The notes below the pieces were generated by a model. That model was given only the letters and a program-made list of their open reading frames with translations. It was not told where the DNA came from and did no database searches. 64,000 bases of DNA from Halisarca cf. caerulea (taxonomy: Eukaryota > Porifera > Demospongiae > Chondrillida > Halisarcidae), in assembly GCA_963170055.1 (NCBI GenBank), contig CAUJGJ010000444.1, positions 1,773,501 to 1,837,500 on the forward strand, in the 5' to 3' direction. Each line of letters opens with the position of its first letter. Position 1 is the first letter of the stretch. Made by a program: the position numbers and the translations under genes. Positions 38,701-52,600 of this stretch are shown one piece after another.

Positions 38701-38768
38701 TTTTCACTTTGCCTAATTTTAAAGTTATGTTTCTAACTTTATCTTTGCGATAAATATTATTTAAAGTT
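35715..38768 (+). repeat. H-Q-a module domain with chimeric monomers
   Basis: GTGTTTGAT monomers start at 35860, 37459 and 38187 (11 and 5 units apart, plus insertions). After Q at 37605 and 38333 the next monomer (37750, 38478) joins the AGTTTAAAT front of an a-type to the TTAGAAACTTTGCCGA, 146-bp back of a different type. 38041 is another such hybrid. At 36151 the unhybridised a-type is still followed by a separate TTGCCGA monomer (36296), which looks like the parental arrangement. Confidence 0.8.
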
Positions 38769-38913
38769 TGTAACGTTTTAAACTTAACTTTCTTAGAAAG
38801 TTAAAATTAGTATTTGATTTGTCATATCTTAGGAACTTTGCCAATTTTTCACTTTGCCTAATTTTAAAGTTATGTTTCTAACTTTATCTTTGCGATAAAT
38901 ATTATTTAAAGTT

Positions 38914-41900
38914 TGTAACGTTTTAAACTTAACTTTCTTAGAAAGTTTAAATTAGTATTTGATTTGTCATATCTTAGGAACTTTGCCAATTTTTCACTTT
39001 GCCTAATTTTAAAGTTATGTTTCTAACTTTATCTTTGCGATAAATATTATTTAAACTTTGTAACGTTTTAAACTTAACTTTCTTAGAAAGTTAAAATTAG
39101 TATTTGATTTGTCATATCTTAGGAACTTTGCCAATTTTTCACTTTGCCTAATTTTAAAGTTATGTTTCTAACTTTATCTTTGCGATAAATATTATTTAAA
39201 CTTTGTAACGTTTTAAACTTAACTTACTTAGAAATTTAAAATTAGTAGTTCAATTGTCATATCATAGGAACTTTGCCAATTTTTCACTTTGCCTAATTTT
39301 AAAGTTATGTTTCTAACTTTATCTTTGCGATAAATATTATTTAAACTTTGTAACGTTTTAAACTTAACTTTCTTAGAAAGTTTAAATTAGTATTTGATTT
39401 GTCATATCTTAGGAACTTTGCCAATTTTTCACTTTGCCTAATTTTAAAGTTATGTTTCTAACTTTATCTTTGCGATAAATAATATTTAAACTTTGTAACG
39501 TTTTAAACTTAACTTTCTTAGAAAGTTAAAATTAGTATTTGATTTGTCATATCTTAGGAACTTTGCCAATTTTTCACTTTGCCTAATTTTAAAGTTATGT
39601 TTCTAACTTTATCTTTGCGATAAATATTATTTAAAGTTTGTAACGTTTTAAACTTAACTTTCTTAGAAAGTTAAAATTAGTATTTGATTTGTCATATCTT
39701 AGGAACATTACCAATTTTTCACTTTGCCTAATTTTATAGTTGTGTTTCTAACTTTATCTTTGCGATAAATATTATTTAAAGTTTGTAACGTTTTAAACTT
39801 AACTTTCTTAGAAAGTTAAAATTAGTAGTTCATTTGTCATATCTTAGAAACTTTGCCAATTTTTCACTTTGCCTAATTTTAAAGTTATGTTTCTAACTTT
39901 ATCTTTGCGATAAATATTATTTAAACTTTGTAACGTTTTAAACTTAACTTTCTTAGAAAGTTAAAATTAGTATTTCATTTGTCATATCTTAGAAACTTTG
40001 CCAATTTTTCACTTTGCCTAATTTTAAAGTTATGTTTCTAACTTTATCTTTGCGATAAATATTATTGAAACTTTGTAACGTTTTAAACTTAACTTTCTTA
40101 GAAAGTTAAAATTAGTATTTGATTTGTCATATCTTAGGAACTTTGCCAATTTTTCACTTTGCCTAATTTTAAAGTTATGTTTCTAACTTTATCTTTGCGA
40201 TAAATATTATTTAAACTTTGTAACGTTTTAAACTTAACTTTCTTAGAAAGTTAAAATTAGTATTTGATTTGTCATATCTTAGGAACTTTGCCAATTTTTC
40301 ACTTTGCCTAATTTTAAAGTTATGTTTCTAACTTTATCTTTGCGATAAATATTATTTAAGGTTTGTAACGTTTTAAACTTAACTTTCTTAGAAAGTTAAA
40401 ATTAGTGTTTGATTTGTCATATCTTAGAAACTTTGCCAATTTTTCACTTTGCCTAATTTTTAAAGTTATGTTTCTAACTTTATCTTTGCGATAAATATTA
40501 TTTAAACTTTGTAACGTTTTAAACTTAACTTACTTAGAAATTTAAAATTAGTAGTTCAATTGTCATATCATAGGAACTTTGCCAATTTTTCACTTTGCCT
40601 AATTTTAAAGTTATGTTTCTAACTTTATCTTTGCGATAAATATTATTTAAACTTTGTAACGTTTTAAACTTAACTTTCTTAGAAAGTTTAAATTAGTATT
40701 TGATTTGTCATATCTTAGGAACTTTGCCAATTTTTCACTTTGCCTAATTTTAAAGTTATGTTTCTAACTTTATCTTTGCGATAAATATTATTTAAACTTT
40801 GTAACGTTTTAAACTTAACTTTCTTAGAAAGTTAAAATTAGTATTTGATTTGTCATATCTTAGGAACTTTGCCAATTTTTCACTTTGCCTAATTTTAAAG
40901 TTATGTTTCTAACTTTATCTTTGCGATAAATATTATTTAAACTTTGTAACGTTTTAAACTTAACTTACTTAGAAATTTAAAATTAGTAGTTCAATTGTCA
41001 TATCATAGGAACTTTGCCAATTTTTCACTTTGCCTAATTTTAAAGTTATGTTTCTAACTTTATCTTTGCGATAAATATTATTTAAACTTTGTAACGTTTT
41101 AAACTTAACTTTCTTAGAAAGTTTAAATTAGTATTTGATTTGTCATATCTTAGGAACTTTGCCAATTTTTCACTTTGCCTAATTTTAAAGTTATGTTTCT
41201 AACTTTATCTTTGCGATAAATAATATTTAAACTTTGTAACGTTTTAAACTTAACTTTCTTAGAAAGTTAAAATTAGTATTTGATTTGTCATATCTTAGGA
41301 ACTTTGCCAATTTTTCACTTTGCCTAATTTTAAAGTTATGTTTCTAACTTTATCTTTGCGATAAATATTATTTAAAGTTTGTAACGTTTTAAACTTAACT
41401 TTCTTAGAAAGTTAAAATTAGTATTTGATTTGTCATATCTTAGGAACATTACCAATTTTTCACTTTGCCTAATTTTATAGTTGTGTTTCTAACTTTATCT
41501 TTGCGATAAATATTATTTAAAGTTTGTAACGTTTTAAACTTAACTTTCTTAGAAAGTTAAAATTAGTAGTTCATTTGTCATATCTTAGAAACTTTGCCAA
41601 TTTTTCACTTTGCCTAATTTTAAAGTTATGTTTCTAACTTTATCTTTGCGATAAATATTATTTAAACTTTGTAACGTTTTAAACTTAACTTTCTTAGAAA
41701 GTTAAAATTAGTATTTCATTTGTCATATCTTAGAAACTTTGCCAATTTTTCACTTTGCCTAATTTTAAAGTTATGTTTCTAACTTTATCTTTGCGATAAA
41801 TATTATTGAAACTTTGTAACGTTTTAAACTTAACTTTCTTAGAAAGTTAAAATTAGTATTTGATTTGTCATATCTTAGGAACTTTGCCAATTTTTCACTT

Positions 41901-42104
41901 TGCCTAATTTTAAAGTTATGTTTCTAACTTTATCTTTGCGATAAATATTATTTAAACTTTGTAACGTTTTAAACTTAACTTTCTTAGAAAGTTAAAATTA
42001 GTATTTGATTTGTCATATCTTAGGAACTTTGCCAATTTTTCACTTTGCCTAATTTTAAAGTTATGTTTCTAACTTTATCTTTGCGATAAATATTATTTAA
42101 ACTT
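38914..42104 (+). repeat. 1,741-bp 12-mer HOR, about 1.8 copies
   Basis: Copy 1 runs 38914-40654 and copy 2 runs 40655-42104. The order is AGTTTAAA, plain, Q, AGTTTAAA with a rare AAATAATATTT end, plain, AACATTACC/TATAGTTG, GTTCAT, TATTTCAT ending TTGAAACT, plain, plain, GTGTTTGAT, Q. The AATATTT tag begins at 39481 and 41222, exactly 1,741 bp apart (12 monomers plus one base). Copy 2 ends before its GTGTTTGAT and Q members. Confidence 0.92.
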
Positions 42105-42249
42105 TGTAACGTTTTAAACTTAACTTTCTTAGAAAGTTAAAATTAGTATTTGATTTGTCATATCTTAGAAACTTTGCCAATTTTTCACTTTGCCTAATTT
42201 TAAAGTTATGTTTCTAACTTTATCTTTGCGATAAATATTATTTAAACTT

Positions 42250-42975
42250 TGTAACGTTTTAAACTTAACTTTCTTAGAAAGTTAAAATTAGTAGTTCATT
42301 TGTCATATCTTAGAAACTTTGCCAATTTTTCACTTTGCCTAATTTTAAAGTTATGTTTCTAACTTTATCTTTGCGATAAATATTATTTAAAGTTTGTAAC
42401 GTTTTAAACTTAACTTTCTTAGAAAGTTAAAATTAGTATTTGATTTGTCATATCATAGGAACTTTGCCAATTTTTCACTTTGCCTAATTTTAAAGTTATG
42501 TTTCTAACTTTATCTTTGCGATAAATATTATTTAAACTTTGTAACGTTTAAAACTTAACTTTCTTAGAAAGTTAAAATTAGTATTTGATTTGTCATATCT
42601 TAGAACCTTTGCCAATTTTTCACTTTGCCTAATTTTAAAGTTATGTTTCTAACTTTATCTTTGCGATAAATATTATTTAAACTTTGTAACGTTTTAAACT
42701 TAACTTTCTTAGAAAGTTAAAATTAGTATTTGATTTGTCATATCTTAAAAACTTTGCTGATTTTTCACTTTGCCTAATTTTTAAAGTTATGTTTCTAACT
42801 TTATCTTTGCGATAAATATTATTTAAAGTTTGTAACGTTTTAAACTTAACTTTCTTAGAAAGTTAAAATTAGTATTTGATTTGTCATATCTTAGGAACAT
42901 TGCCAATTTTTCACTTTGCCTAATTTTAAAGTTATGTTTCTAACTTTATCTTTGCGATAAATATTATTTAAACTT
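42250..42975 (+). repeat. Displaced, one-monomer-shorter copy of part of the 18-mer
   Basis: The order GTTCAT (42250), CATAGG (42395), GTTTAAAACTT (42540), TTAAAAACTTTGCTGA (42685), plain (42831) parallels 31503-32374 and 34117-34988. The separate TTACTT/AGTTCAAA/GAACCTTTG monomer is missing. Its GAACCTTTG mark is instead found in the back half of the 42540 monomer, whose front half is the GTTTAAAACTT type. One monomer was deleted by exchange between neighbours, with the crossover between monomer positions of about 36 and 66. Confidence 0.85.
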
Positions 42976-43701
42976 TGTAACGTTTTAAACTTAACTTTCT
43001 TAGAAAGTTAAAATTAGTATTTGATTTGTCATATCTTAGGAACTTTGCCAATTTTTCACTTTGCCTAATTTTAAAGTTATGTTTCTAACTTTATCTTTGC
43101 GATAAATATTATTTAAAGTTTGTAACGTTTTAAACTTAACTTACTTAGAAAGTTAAAATTAGTATTTGATTTGTCATATCTTAGGAACTTTGCCAATTTT
43201 TCACTTTGCCTAATTTTAAAGTTATGTTTCTAACTTTATCTTTGCGATAAATATTATTTAAACTTTGTAACGTTTTAAACTTAACTTTCTTAGAAAGTTA
43301 AAATTAGTATTTGATTTGTCATATCTTAGAAACTTTGCCAATTTTTCACTTTGCCTAATTTTTAAAGTTATGTTTCTAACTTTATCTTTGCGATAAATAT
43401 TATTTAAAGTTTGTAACGTTTTAAACTTAACTTACTTAGAAAGTTAAAATTAGTATTTGATTTGTCATATCTTAGAACCTTTGCCAATTTTTCACTTTGC
43501 CTAATTTTAAAGTTATGTTTCTAACTTTATCTTTGCGATAAATATTATTTAAAGTTTGTAACGTTTTAAACTTAACTTTCTTAGAAAGTTAAAATTAGTA
43601 TTTGATTTGTCATATCTTAGGAACTTTGCCAATTTTTCACTTTGCCTAATTTTAAAGTTATGTTTCTAACTTTATCTTTGCGATAAATATTATTTAAGGT
43701 T

Positions 43702-45297
43702 TGTAACGTTTTAAACTTAACTTTCTTAGAAAGTTAAAATTAGTGTTTGATTTGTCATATCTTAGAAACTTTGCCAATTTTTCACTTTGCCTAATTTTTA
43801 AAGTTATGTTTCTAACTTTATCTTTGCGATAAATATTATTTAAACTTTGTAACGTTTTAAACTTAACTTACTTAGAAATTTAAAATTAGTAGTTCAATTG
43901 TCATATCATAGGAACTTTGCCAATTTTTCACTTTGCCTAATTTTAAAGTTATGTTTCTAACTTTATCTTTGCGATAAATATTATTTAAACTTTGTAACGT
44001 TTTAAACTTAACTTTCTTAGAAAGTTTAAATTAGTATTTGATTTGTCATATCTTAGGAACTTTGCCAATTTTTCACTTTGCCTAATTTTAAAGTTATGTT
44101 TCTAACTTTATCTTTGCGATAAATATTATTTAAACTTTGTAACGTTTTAAACTTAACTTTCTTAGAAAGTTAAAATTAGTATTTGATTTGTCATATCTTA
44201 GGAACTTTGCCAATTTTTCACTTTGCCTAATTTTAAAGTTATGTTTCTAACTTTATCTTTGCGATAAATATTATTTAAACTTTGTAACGTTTTAAACTTA
44301 ACTTACTTAGAAATTTATAATTAGTAGTTCAATTGTCATATCATAGGAACTTTGCCAATTTTTCACTTTGCCTAATTTTAAAGTTATGTTTCTAACTTTA
44401 TCTTTGCGATAAATATTATTTAAAGTTTGTAACGTTTTAAACTTAACTTTCTTAGAAAGTTTAAATTAGTATTTGATTTGTCATATCTTAGGAACTTTGC
44501 CAATTTTTCACTTTGCCTAATTTTAAAGTTATGTTTCTAACTTTATCTTTGCGATAAATATTATTTAAACTTTGTAACGTTTTAAACTTAACTTTCTTAG
44601 AAAGTTAAAATTAGTATTTGATTTGTCATATCTTAGGAACTTTGCCAATTTTTCACTTTGCCTAATTTTAAAGTTATGTTTCTAACTTTATCTTTGCGAT
44701 AAATATTATTTAAAGTTTGTAACGTTTTAAACTTAACTTTCTTAGAAAGTTAAAATTAGTATTTGATTTGTCATATCTTAGGAACATTACCAATTTTTCA
44801 CTTTGCCTAATTTTATAGTTGTGTTTCTAACTTTATCTTTGCGATAAATATTATTTAAAGTTTGTAACGTTTTAAACTTAACTTTCTTAGAAAGTTAAAA
44901 TTAGTAGTTCATTTGTCATATCTTAGAAACTTTGCCAATTTTTCACTTTGCCTAATTTTAAAGTTATGTTTCTAACTTTATCTTTGCGATAAATATTATT
45001 TAAACTTTGTAACGTTTTAAACTTAACTTTCTTAGAAAGTTAAAATTAGTATTTCATTTGTCATATCTTAGAAACTTTGCCAATTTTTCACTTTGCCTAA
45101 TTTTAAAGTTATGTTTCTAACTTTATCTTTGCAATAAATATTATTGAAACTTTGTAACGTTTTAAACTTAACTTTCTTAGAAAGTTAAAATTAGTATTTG
45201 ATTTGTCATATCTTAGGAACTTTGCCAATTTTTCACTTTGCCTAATTTTAAAGTTATGTTTCTAACTTTATCTTTGCGATAAATATTATTTAAACTT
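43702..45297 (+). repeat. Third, displaced copy of the 12-mer
   Basis: From a GTGTTTGAT monomer the order is H, Q, AGTTTAAA, plain, Q, AGTTTAAA, plain, AACATTACC/TATAGTTG, GTTCAT, TATTTCAT ending TTGAAACT, plain. This matches 40364-41959 member by member, 3,338 bp downstream. Copy-specific changes are ATTTATAATT in the second Q (44283), TTGCAATAAA (45008 monomer), and loss of the AATAATATTT tag. It has therefore diverged more than the adjacent pair. Confidence 0.85.
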
Positions 45298-46749
45298 TGT
45301 AACGTTTTAAACTTAACTTTCTTAGAAAGTTAAAATTAGTATTTGATTTGTCATATCTTAGAAACTTTGCCAATTTTTCACTTTGCCTAATTTTTAAAGT
45401 TATGTTTCTAACTTTATCTTTGCGATAAATATTATTTAAAGTTTGTAACGTTTTAAACTTAACTTACTTAGAAAGTTCAAATTAGTATTTGATTTGTCAT
45501 ATCTTAGAACCTTTGCCAATTTTTCACTTTGCCTAATTTTAAAGTTATGTTTCTAACTTTATCTTTGCGATAAATATTATTTAAAGTTTGTAACGTTTTA
45601 AACTTAACTTTCTTAGAAAGTTAAAATTAGTATTTGATTTGTCATATCTGAGGAACTTTGCCAATTTTTCACTTTGCCTAATTTTAAACTTATGTTTCTA
45701 ACTTTATCTTTGCGATAAATATTATTTAAAGTTTGTAACGTTTTAAACTTAACTTTCTTAGAAAGTTAAAATTAGTATTTGATTTGTCATATCTTAGAAA
45801 CTTTGCCAATTTTTCACTTTGCCTAATTTTAAAGTTATGTTTCTAACTTTATCTTTGCGATAAATATTATTTAAAGTTTGTAACGTTTTAAACTTAACTT
45901 TCTTAGAAAGTTAAAATTAGTAGTTCATTTGTCATATCTTAGAAACTTTGCCAATTTTTCACTTTGCCTAATTTTAAACTTATGTTTCTAACTTTATCTT
46001 TGCGATAAATATTATTGAAACTTTGTAACGTTTTAAACTTAACTTTCTTAGAAAGTTAAAATTAGTATTTGATTTGTCATATCTTAGGAACTTTGCCAAT
46101 TTTTCACTTTGCCTAATTTTAAAGTTATGTTTCTAACTTTATCTTTGCGATAAATATTATTTAAACTTTGTAACGTTTTAAACTTAACTTTCTTAGAAAG
46201 TTAAAATTAGTATTTCATTTGTCATATCTTAGGAACATTACCAATTTTTCACTTTGCCTAATTTTTAAAGTTATGTTTCTAACTTTATCTTTGCGATAAA
46301 TATTATTTAAAGTTTGTAACGTTTTAAACTTAACTTTCTTAGAAAGTTAAAATTAGTATTTGATTTGTCATATCTTAGGAACTTTGCCAATTTTTCACTT
46401 TGCCTAATTTTAAAGTTATGTTTCTAACTTTATCTTTGCGATAAATATTATTTAAAGTTTGTACCGTTTTAAACTTAACTTTCTTAGAAAGTTAAAAGTA
46501 GTAGTTTATTTGTCATATCTTAGAAACTTTGCCAATTTTTCACTTTGCCTAATTTTAAACTTATGTTTCTAACTTTATCTTTGCGATAAATATTATTTAA
46601 AGTTTGTAACGTTTTAAACTTAACTTTCTTAGAAAGTTAAAATTAGTATTTGATTTGTCATATCTTAGAAACTTTGCCAATTTTTCACTTTGCCTAATTT
46701 TAAACTTATGTTTCTAACTTTATCTTTGCGATAAATATTATTTAAAGTT

Positions 46750-48489
46750 TGTAACGTTTTAAACTTAACTTTCTTAGAAAGTTAAAATTAGTAGTTCATT
46801 TGTCATATCTTAGAAACTTTGCCAATTTTTCACTTTGCCTAATTTTAAAGTTATGTTTCTAACTTTATCTTTGCGATAAATATTATTTAAAGTTTGTAAC
46901 GTTTTAAACTTAACTTTCTTAGAAAGTTAAAATTAGTATTTGATTTGTCATATCATAGGAACTTTGCCAATTTTTCACTTTGCCTAATTTTAAAGTTATG
47001 TTTCTAACTTTATCTTTGCGATAAATATTATTTAAACTTTGTAACGTTTAAAACTTAACTTTCTTAGAAAGTTAAAATTAGTATTTGATTTGTCATATCT
47101 TAGAAACTTTGCCAATTTTTCAATTTGCCTAATTTTAAAGTTATGTTTCTAACTTTATCTTTGCGATAAATATTATTTAAACTTTGTAACGTTTTAAACT
47201 TAACTTTCTTAGAAAGTTAAAATTAGTATTTCATTTGTCATATCTTAGGAACATTACCAATTTTTCACTTTGCCTAATTTTATAGTTGTGTTTCTAACTT
47301 TATCTTTGCGATAAATATTATTTAAAGTTTGTAACGTTTTAAACTTAACTTTCTTAGAAAGTTAAAATTAGTATTTGATTTGTCATATCTTAGAAACTTT
47401 GCCAATTTTTCACTTTGCCTAATTTTAAACTTATGTTTCTAACTTTATCTTTGCGATAAATATTATTTAAAGTTTGTAACGTTTTAAACTTAACTTTCTT
47501 AGAAAGTTAAAATTAGTATTTGATTTGTCATATCTTAGAAACTTTGCCAATTTTTCACTTTGCCTAATTTTAAAGTTATGTTTCTAACTTTATCTTTGCG
47601 ATAAATATTATTTAAAGTTTGTAACGTTTTAAACTTAACTTTCTTAGAAAGTTAAAATTAGTATTTGATTTGTCATATCATAGGAACTTTGCCAATTTTT
47701 CACTTTGCCTAATTTTAAAGTTATGTTTCTAACTTTATCTTTGCGATAAATATTATTTAAACTTTGTAACGTTTAAAACTTAACTTTCTTAGAAAGTTAA
47801 AATTAGTATTTGATTTGTCATATCTTAGAAACTTTGCCAATTTTTCAATTTGCCTAATTTTAAAGTTATGTTTCTAACTTTATCTTTGCGATAAATATTA
47901 TTTAAACTTTGTAACGTTTTAAACTTAACTTTCTTAGAAAGTTAAAATTAGTATTTGATTTGTCATATCTTAGAAACTTTGCCAATTCTTCACTTTACCT
48001 AATTTTAAACTTATGTTTCTAACTTTATCTTTGCGATAAATATTATTTAAAGTTTGTAACGTTTTAAACTTAACTTTCTTAGAAAGTTAAAATTAGTAGT
48101 TCATTTGTCATATCTTAGAAACTTTGCCAATTTTTCACTTTGCCTAATTTTAAACTTATGTTTCTAACTTTATCTTTGCGATAAATATTATTTAAAGTTT
48201 TTAACGTTTCAAACTTAACTTTCTTAGAAAGTTAAAATTAGTATTTGATTTGTCATATCATAGGAACTTTGCCAATTTTTCACTTTGCCTAATTTTAAAG
48301 TTATGTTTCTAACTTTATCTTTGCGATAAATATTATTTAAACTTTGTAACGTTTAAAACTTAACTTTCTTAGAAAGTTAAAATTAGTATTTGATTTGTCA
48401 TATCTTAGAAACTTTGCCAATTTTTCACTTTGCCTAATTTTAAAGTTATGTTTCTAACTTTATCTTTGCGATAAATATTATTTAAAGTT
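46750..48489 (+). repeat. 725/580-bp short HOR around a CATAGG-GTTTAAAACTT pair
   Basis: A CATAGG monomer followed directly by a GTTTAAAACTT monomer starts at 46895, 47620 and 48200 (5 then 4 units apart). The first two GTTTAAAACTT copies (47040, 47765) share a rare TTTTCAATTTGCC change 725 bp apart. The same linked pair also occurs at 31648, 34262 and 42395, tying this stretch to the 18-mer family. Confidence 0.82.
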
Positions 48490-49649
48490 TGTAACGTTTT
48501 AAACTTAACTTTCTTAGAAAGTTAAAATTAGTATTTCATTTGTCATATCTTAGGAACATTACCAATTTTTCACTTTGCCTAATTTTATAGTTGTGTTTCT
48601 AACTTTATCTTTGCGATAAATATTATTTAAAGTTTGTAACGTTTTAAACTTAACTTTCTTAGAAAGTTAAAATTAGTAGTTCATTTGTCATATCTTAGAA
48701 ACTTTGCAAATTTTTCACTTTGCCTAATTTTTAAGTTATGTTTCTAACTTTATCTTTGCGATAAATATTATTTAAACTTTGTAACGTTTTAAACTTAACT
48801 TTCTTAGAAAGTTAAAAGTAGTATTTGATTTGTCATATCTTAGGAACTTTGCCAATTTTTCACTTTGCCTAATTTTAAAGTTATGTTTCTAACTTTATCT
48901 TTGCAATAAATATTATTTAAACTTTGTAACGTTTTAAACTTAACTTTCTTAGAAAGTTAAAAGTAGTATTTGATTTGTCATATCATAGGAACTTTGCCAA
49001 TTTTTCACTTTGCCAAATTTTAAACTTATGTTTCTAACTTTATCTTTGCGATAAATATTATTTAAAGTTTGTAACGTTTTAAACTTAACTTTCTTAGAAA
49101 GTTAAAATTAGTATTTGATTTGTCATATCTTAGGAACTTTGCCAATTTTTCACTTTGCCTAATTTTAAAGTTATGTTTCTAACTTTATCTTTGCGATAAA
49201 TGTTATTTAAAGTTTGTAACGTTTTAAACTTAACTTTCTTAGAAAGTTAAAATTAGTATTTCATTTGTCATATCTTAGAAACTTTGCCAATTTTTCACTT
49301 TGCCTAATTTTAAAGTTATGTTTCTAACTTTATCTTTGCGATAAATATTATTTAAACTTTGTAACGTTTTAAACTTAACTTTCTTAGAAAGTTAAAATTA
49401 GTATTCGATTTGTCATATCTTAAGAACATTACCAATTTTTCACTTTGCCTAATTTTATAGTTGTGTTTCTAACTTTATCTTTGCGATAAATATTATTTAA
49501 AGTTTGTAACGTTTTAAACTTAACTTTCTTAGAAAGTTAAAATTAGTATTTGATTTGTCATATCTTAGAAACTTTGCCAATTTTTCACTTTGCCTAATTT
49601 TATAGTTGTGTTTCTAACTTTATCTTTGCGATAAATATTATTTAAAGTT

Positions 49650-52600
49650 TGTAACGTTTTAAACTTAACTTTCTTAGAAAGTTAAAATTAGTAGTTCATT
49701 ATTCATATCTTAGGAACTTTGCCAATTTTTCACTTTGCCTAATTTTATAGTTGTGTTTCTAACTTTATCTTTGCGATAAATATTATTTAAAGTTTGTAAC
49801 GTTTTAAACTTAACTTTCTTAGAAAGTTAAAATTAGTAGTTCATTCTTCATATCTTAGAAACTTTGCCAATTTTTCACTTTGCCTAATTTTTAAGTTATG
49901 TTTCTAACTTTATCTTTGCGATAAATATTATTTAAACTTTGTAACGTTTTAAACTTAACTTTCTTAGAAAGTTAAAAGTAGTATTTGATTTGTCATATCT
50001 TAGGAACTTTGCCAATTTTTCACTTTGCCTAATTTTAAAGTTATGTTTCTAACTTTATCTTTGCGATAAATATTATTTAAAGTTTGTAACGTTTTAAACT
50101 TAACTTTCTTAGAAAGTTAAAATTAGTATTTCATTTGTCATATCTTAGAAACTTTGCCAATTTTTCACTTTGCCTAATTTTAAAGTTATGTTTCTAACTT
50201 TATCTTTGCGATAAATATTATTTAAAGTTTGTAACGTTTTAAACTTAACTTTCTTAGAAAGTTAAAATTAGTAGTTCATTCGTCATATCTTAGAAACTTT
50301 GCAAATTTTTCACTTTGCCTAATTTTTAAGTTATGTTTCTAACTTTATCTTTGCGATAAATATTATTTAAACTTTGTAACGTTTTAAACTTAACTTTCTT
50401 AGAAAGTTAAAATTAGTATTTCATTTGTCATATCTTAGGAACATTACCAATTTTTCACTTTGCCTAATTTTATAGTTGTGTTTCTAACTTTATCTTTGCG
50501 ATAAATATTATTTAAAGTTTGTAACGTTTTAAACTTAACTTTCTTAGAAAGTTAAAATTAGTAGTTCATTCGTCATATCTTAGAAACTTTGCCAATTTTT
50601 CACTTTGCCTAATTTTTAAGTTATGTTTCTAACTTTATCTTTGCGATAAATATTATTTAAACTTTGTAACGTTTTAAACTTAACTTTCTTAGAAAGTTAA
50701 AAGTAGTATTTGATTTGTCATATCTTAGGAACTTTGCCAATTTTTCACTTTGCCTAATTTTAAAGTTATGTTTCTAACTTTATCTTTGCGATAAATATTA
50801 TTTAAACTTTGTAACGTTTTAAACTTAACTTTCTTAGAAAGTTAAAAGTAGTATTTGATTTGTCATATCATAGGAACTTTGCCAATTTTTCACTTTGCCA
50901 AATTTTAAACTTATGTTTCTAACTTTATCTTTGCGATAAATATTATTTAAAGTTTGTAACGTTTTAAACTTAACTTTCTTAGAAAGTTAAAATTAGTATT
51001 TGATTTGTCATATCTTAGAAACTTTGCCAATTTTTCACTTTGCCTAATTTTAAACTTATGTTTCTAACTTTATCTTTGCGATAAATATTATTTAAACTTT
51101 GTAACGTTTTAAACTTAACTTTCTTAGAAAGTTAAAATTAGTATTTCATTTGTCATATCTTAGGAACATTACCAATTTTTCACTTTGCCTAATTTTATAG
51201 TTGTGTTTCTAACTTTATCTTTGCGATAAATATTATTTAAAGTTTGTAACGTTTTAAACTTAACTTTCTTAGAAAGTTAAAATTAGTAGTTCATTATTCA
51301 TATCTTAGGAACTTTGCCAATTTTTCACTTTGCCTAATTTTATAGTTGTGTTTCTAACTTTATCTTTGCGATAAATATTATTTAAAGTTTGTAACGTTTT
51401 AAACTTAACTTTCTTAGAAAGTTAAAATTAGTAGTTCATTCTTCATATCTTAGAAACTTTGCCAATTTTTCACTTTGCCTAATTTTTAAGTTATGTTTCT
51501 AACTTTATCTTTGCGATAAATATTATTTAAACTTTGTAACGTTTTAAACTTAACTTTCTTAGAAAGTTAAAAGTAGTATTTGATTTGTCATATCTTAGGA
51601 ACTTTGCCAATTTTTCACTTTGCCTAATTTTAAAGTTATGTTTCTAACTTTATCTTTGCGATAAATATTATTTAAAGTTTGTAACGTTTTAAACTTAACT
51701 TTCTTAGAAAGTTAAAATTAGTATTTCATTTGTCATATCTTAGAAACTTTGCCAATTTTTCACTTTGCCTAATTTTAAAGTTATGTTTCTAACTTTATCT
51801 TTGCGATAAATATTATTTAAAGTTTGTAACGTTTTAAACTTAACTTTCTTAGAAAGTTAAAATTAGTAGTTCATTCGTCATATCTTAGAAACTTTGCCAA
51901 TTTTTCACTTTGCCTAATTTTTAAGTTATGTTTCTAACTTTATCTTTGCGATAAATATTATTTAAACTTTGTAACGTTTTAAACTTAACTTTCTTAGAAA
52001 GTTAAAATTAGTATTTCATTTGTCATATCTTAGGAACATTACCAATTTTTCACTTTGCCTAATTTTATAGTTGTGTTTCTAACTTTATCTTTGCGATAAA
52101 TATTATTTAAAGTTTGTAACGTTTTAAACTTAACTTTCTTAGAAAGTTAAAATTAGTAGTTCATTCGTCATATCTTAGAAACTTTGCCAATTTTTCACTT
52201 TGCCTAATTTTTAAGTTATGTTTCTAACTTTATCTTTGCGATAAATATTATTTAAACTTTGTAACGTTTTAAACTTAACTTTCTTAGAAAGTTAAAAGTA
52301 GTATTTGATTTGTCATATCTTAGGAACTTTGCCAATTTTTCACTTTGCCTAATTTTAAAGTTATGTTTCTAACTTTATCTTTGCGATAAATATTATTTAA
52401 ACTTTGTAACGTTTTAAACTTAACTTTCTTAGAAAGTTAAAAGTAGTATTTGATTTGTCATATCATAGGAACTTTGCCAATTTTTCACTTTGCCAAATTT
52501 TAAACTTATGTTTCTAACTTTATCTTTGCGATAAATATTATTTAAAGTTTGTAACGTTTTAAACTTAACTTTCTTAGAAAGTTAAAATTAGTATTTGATT

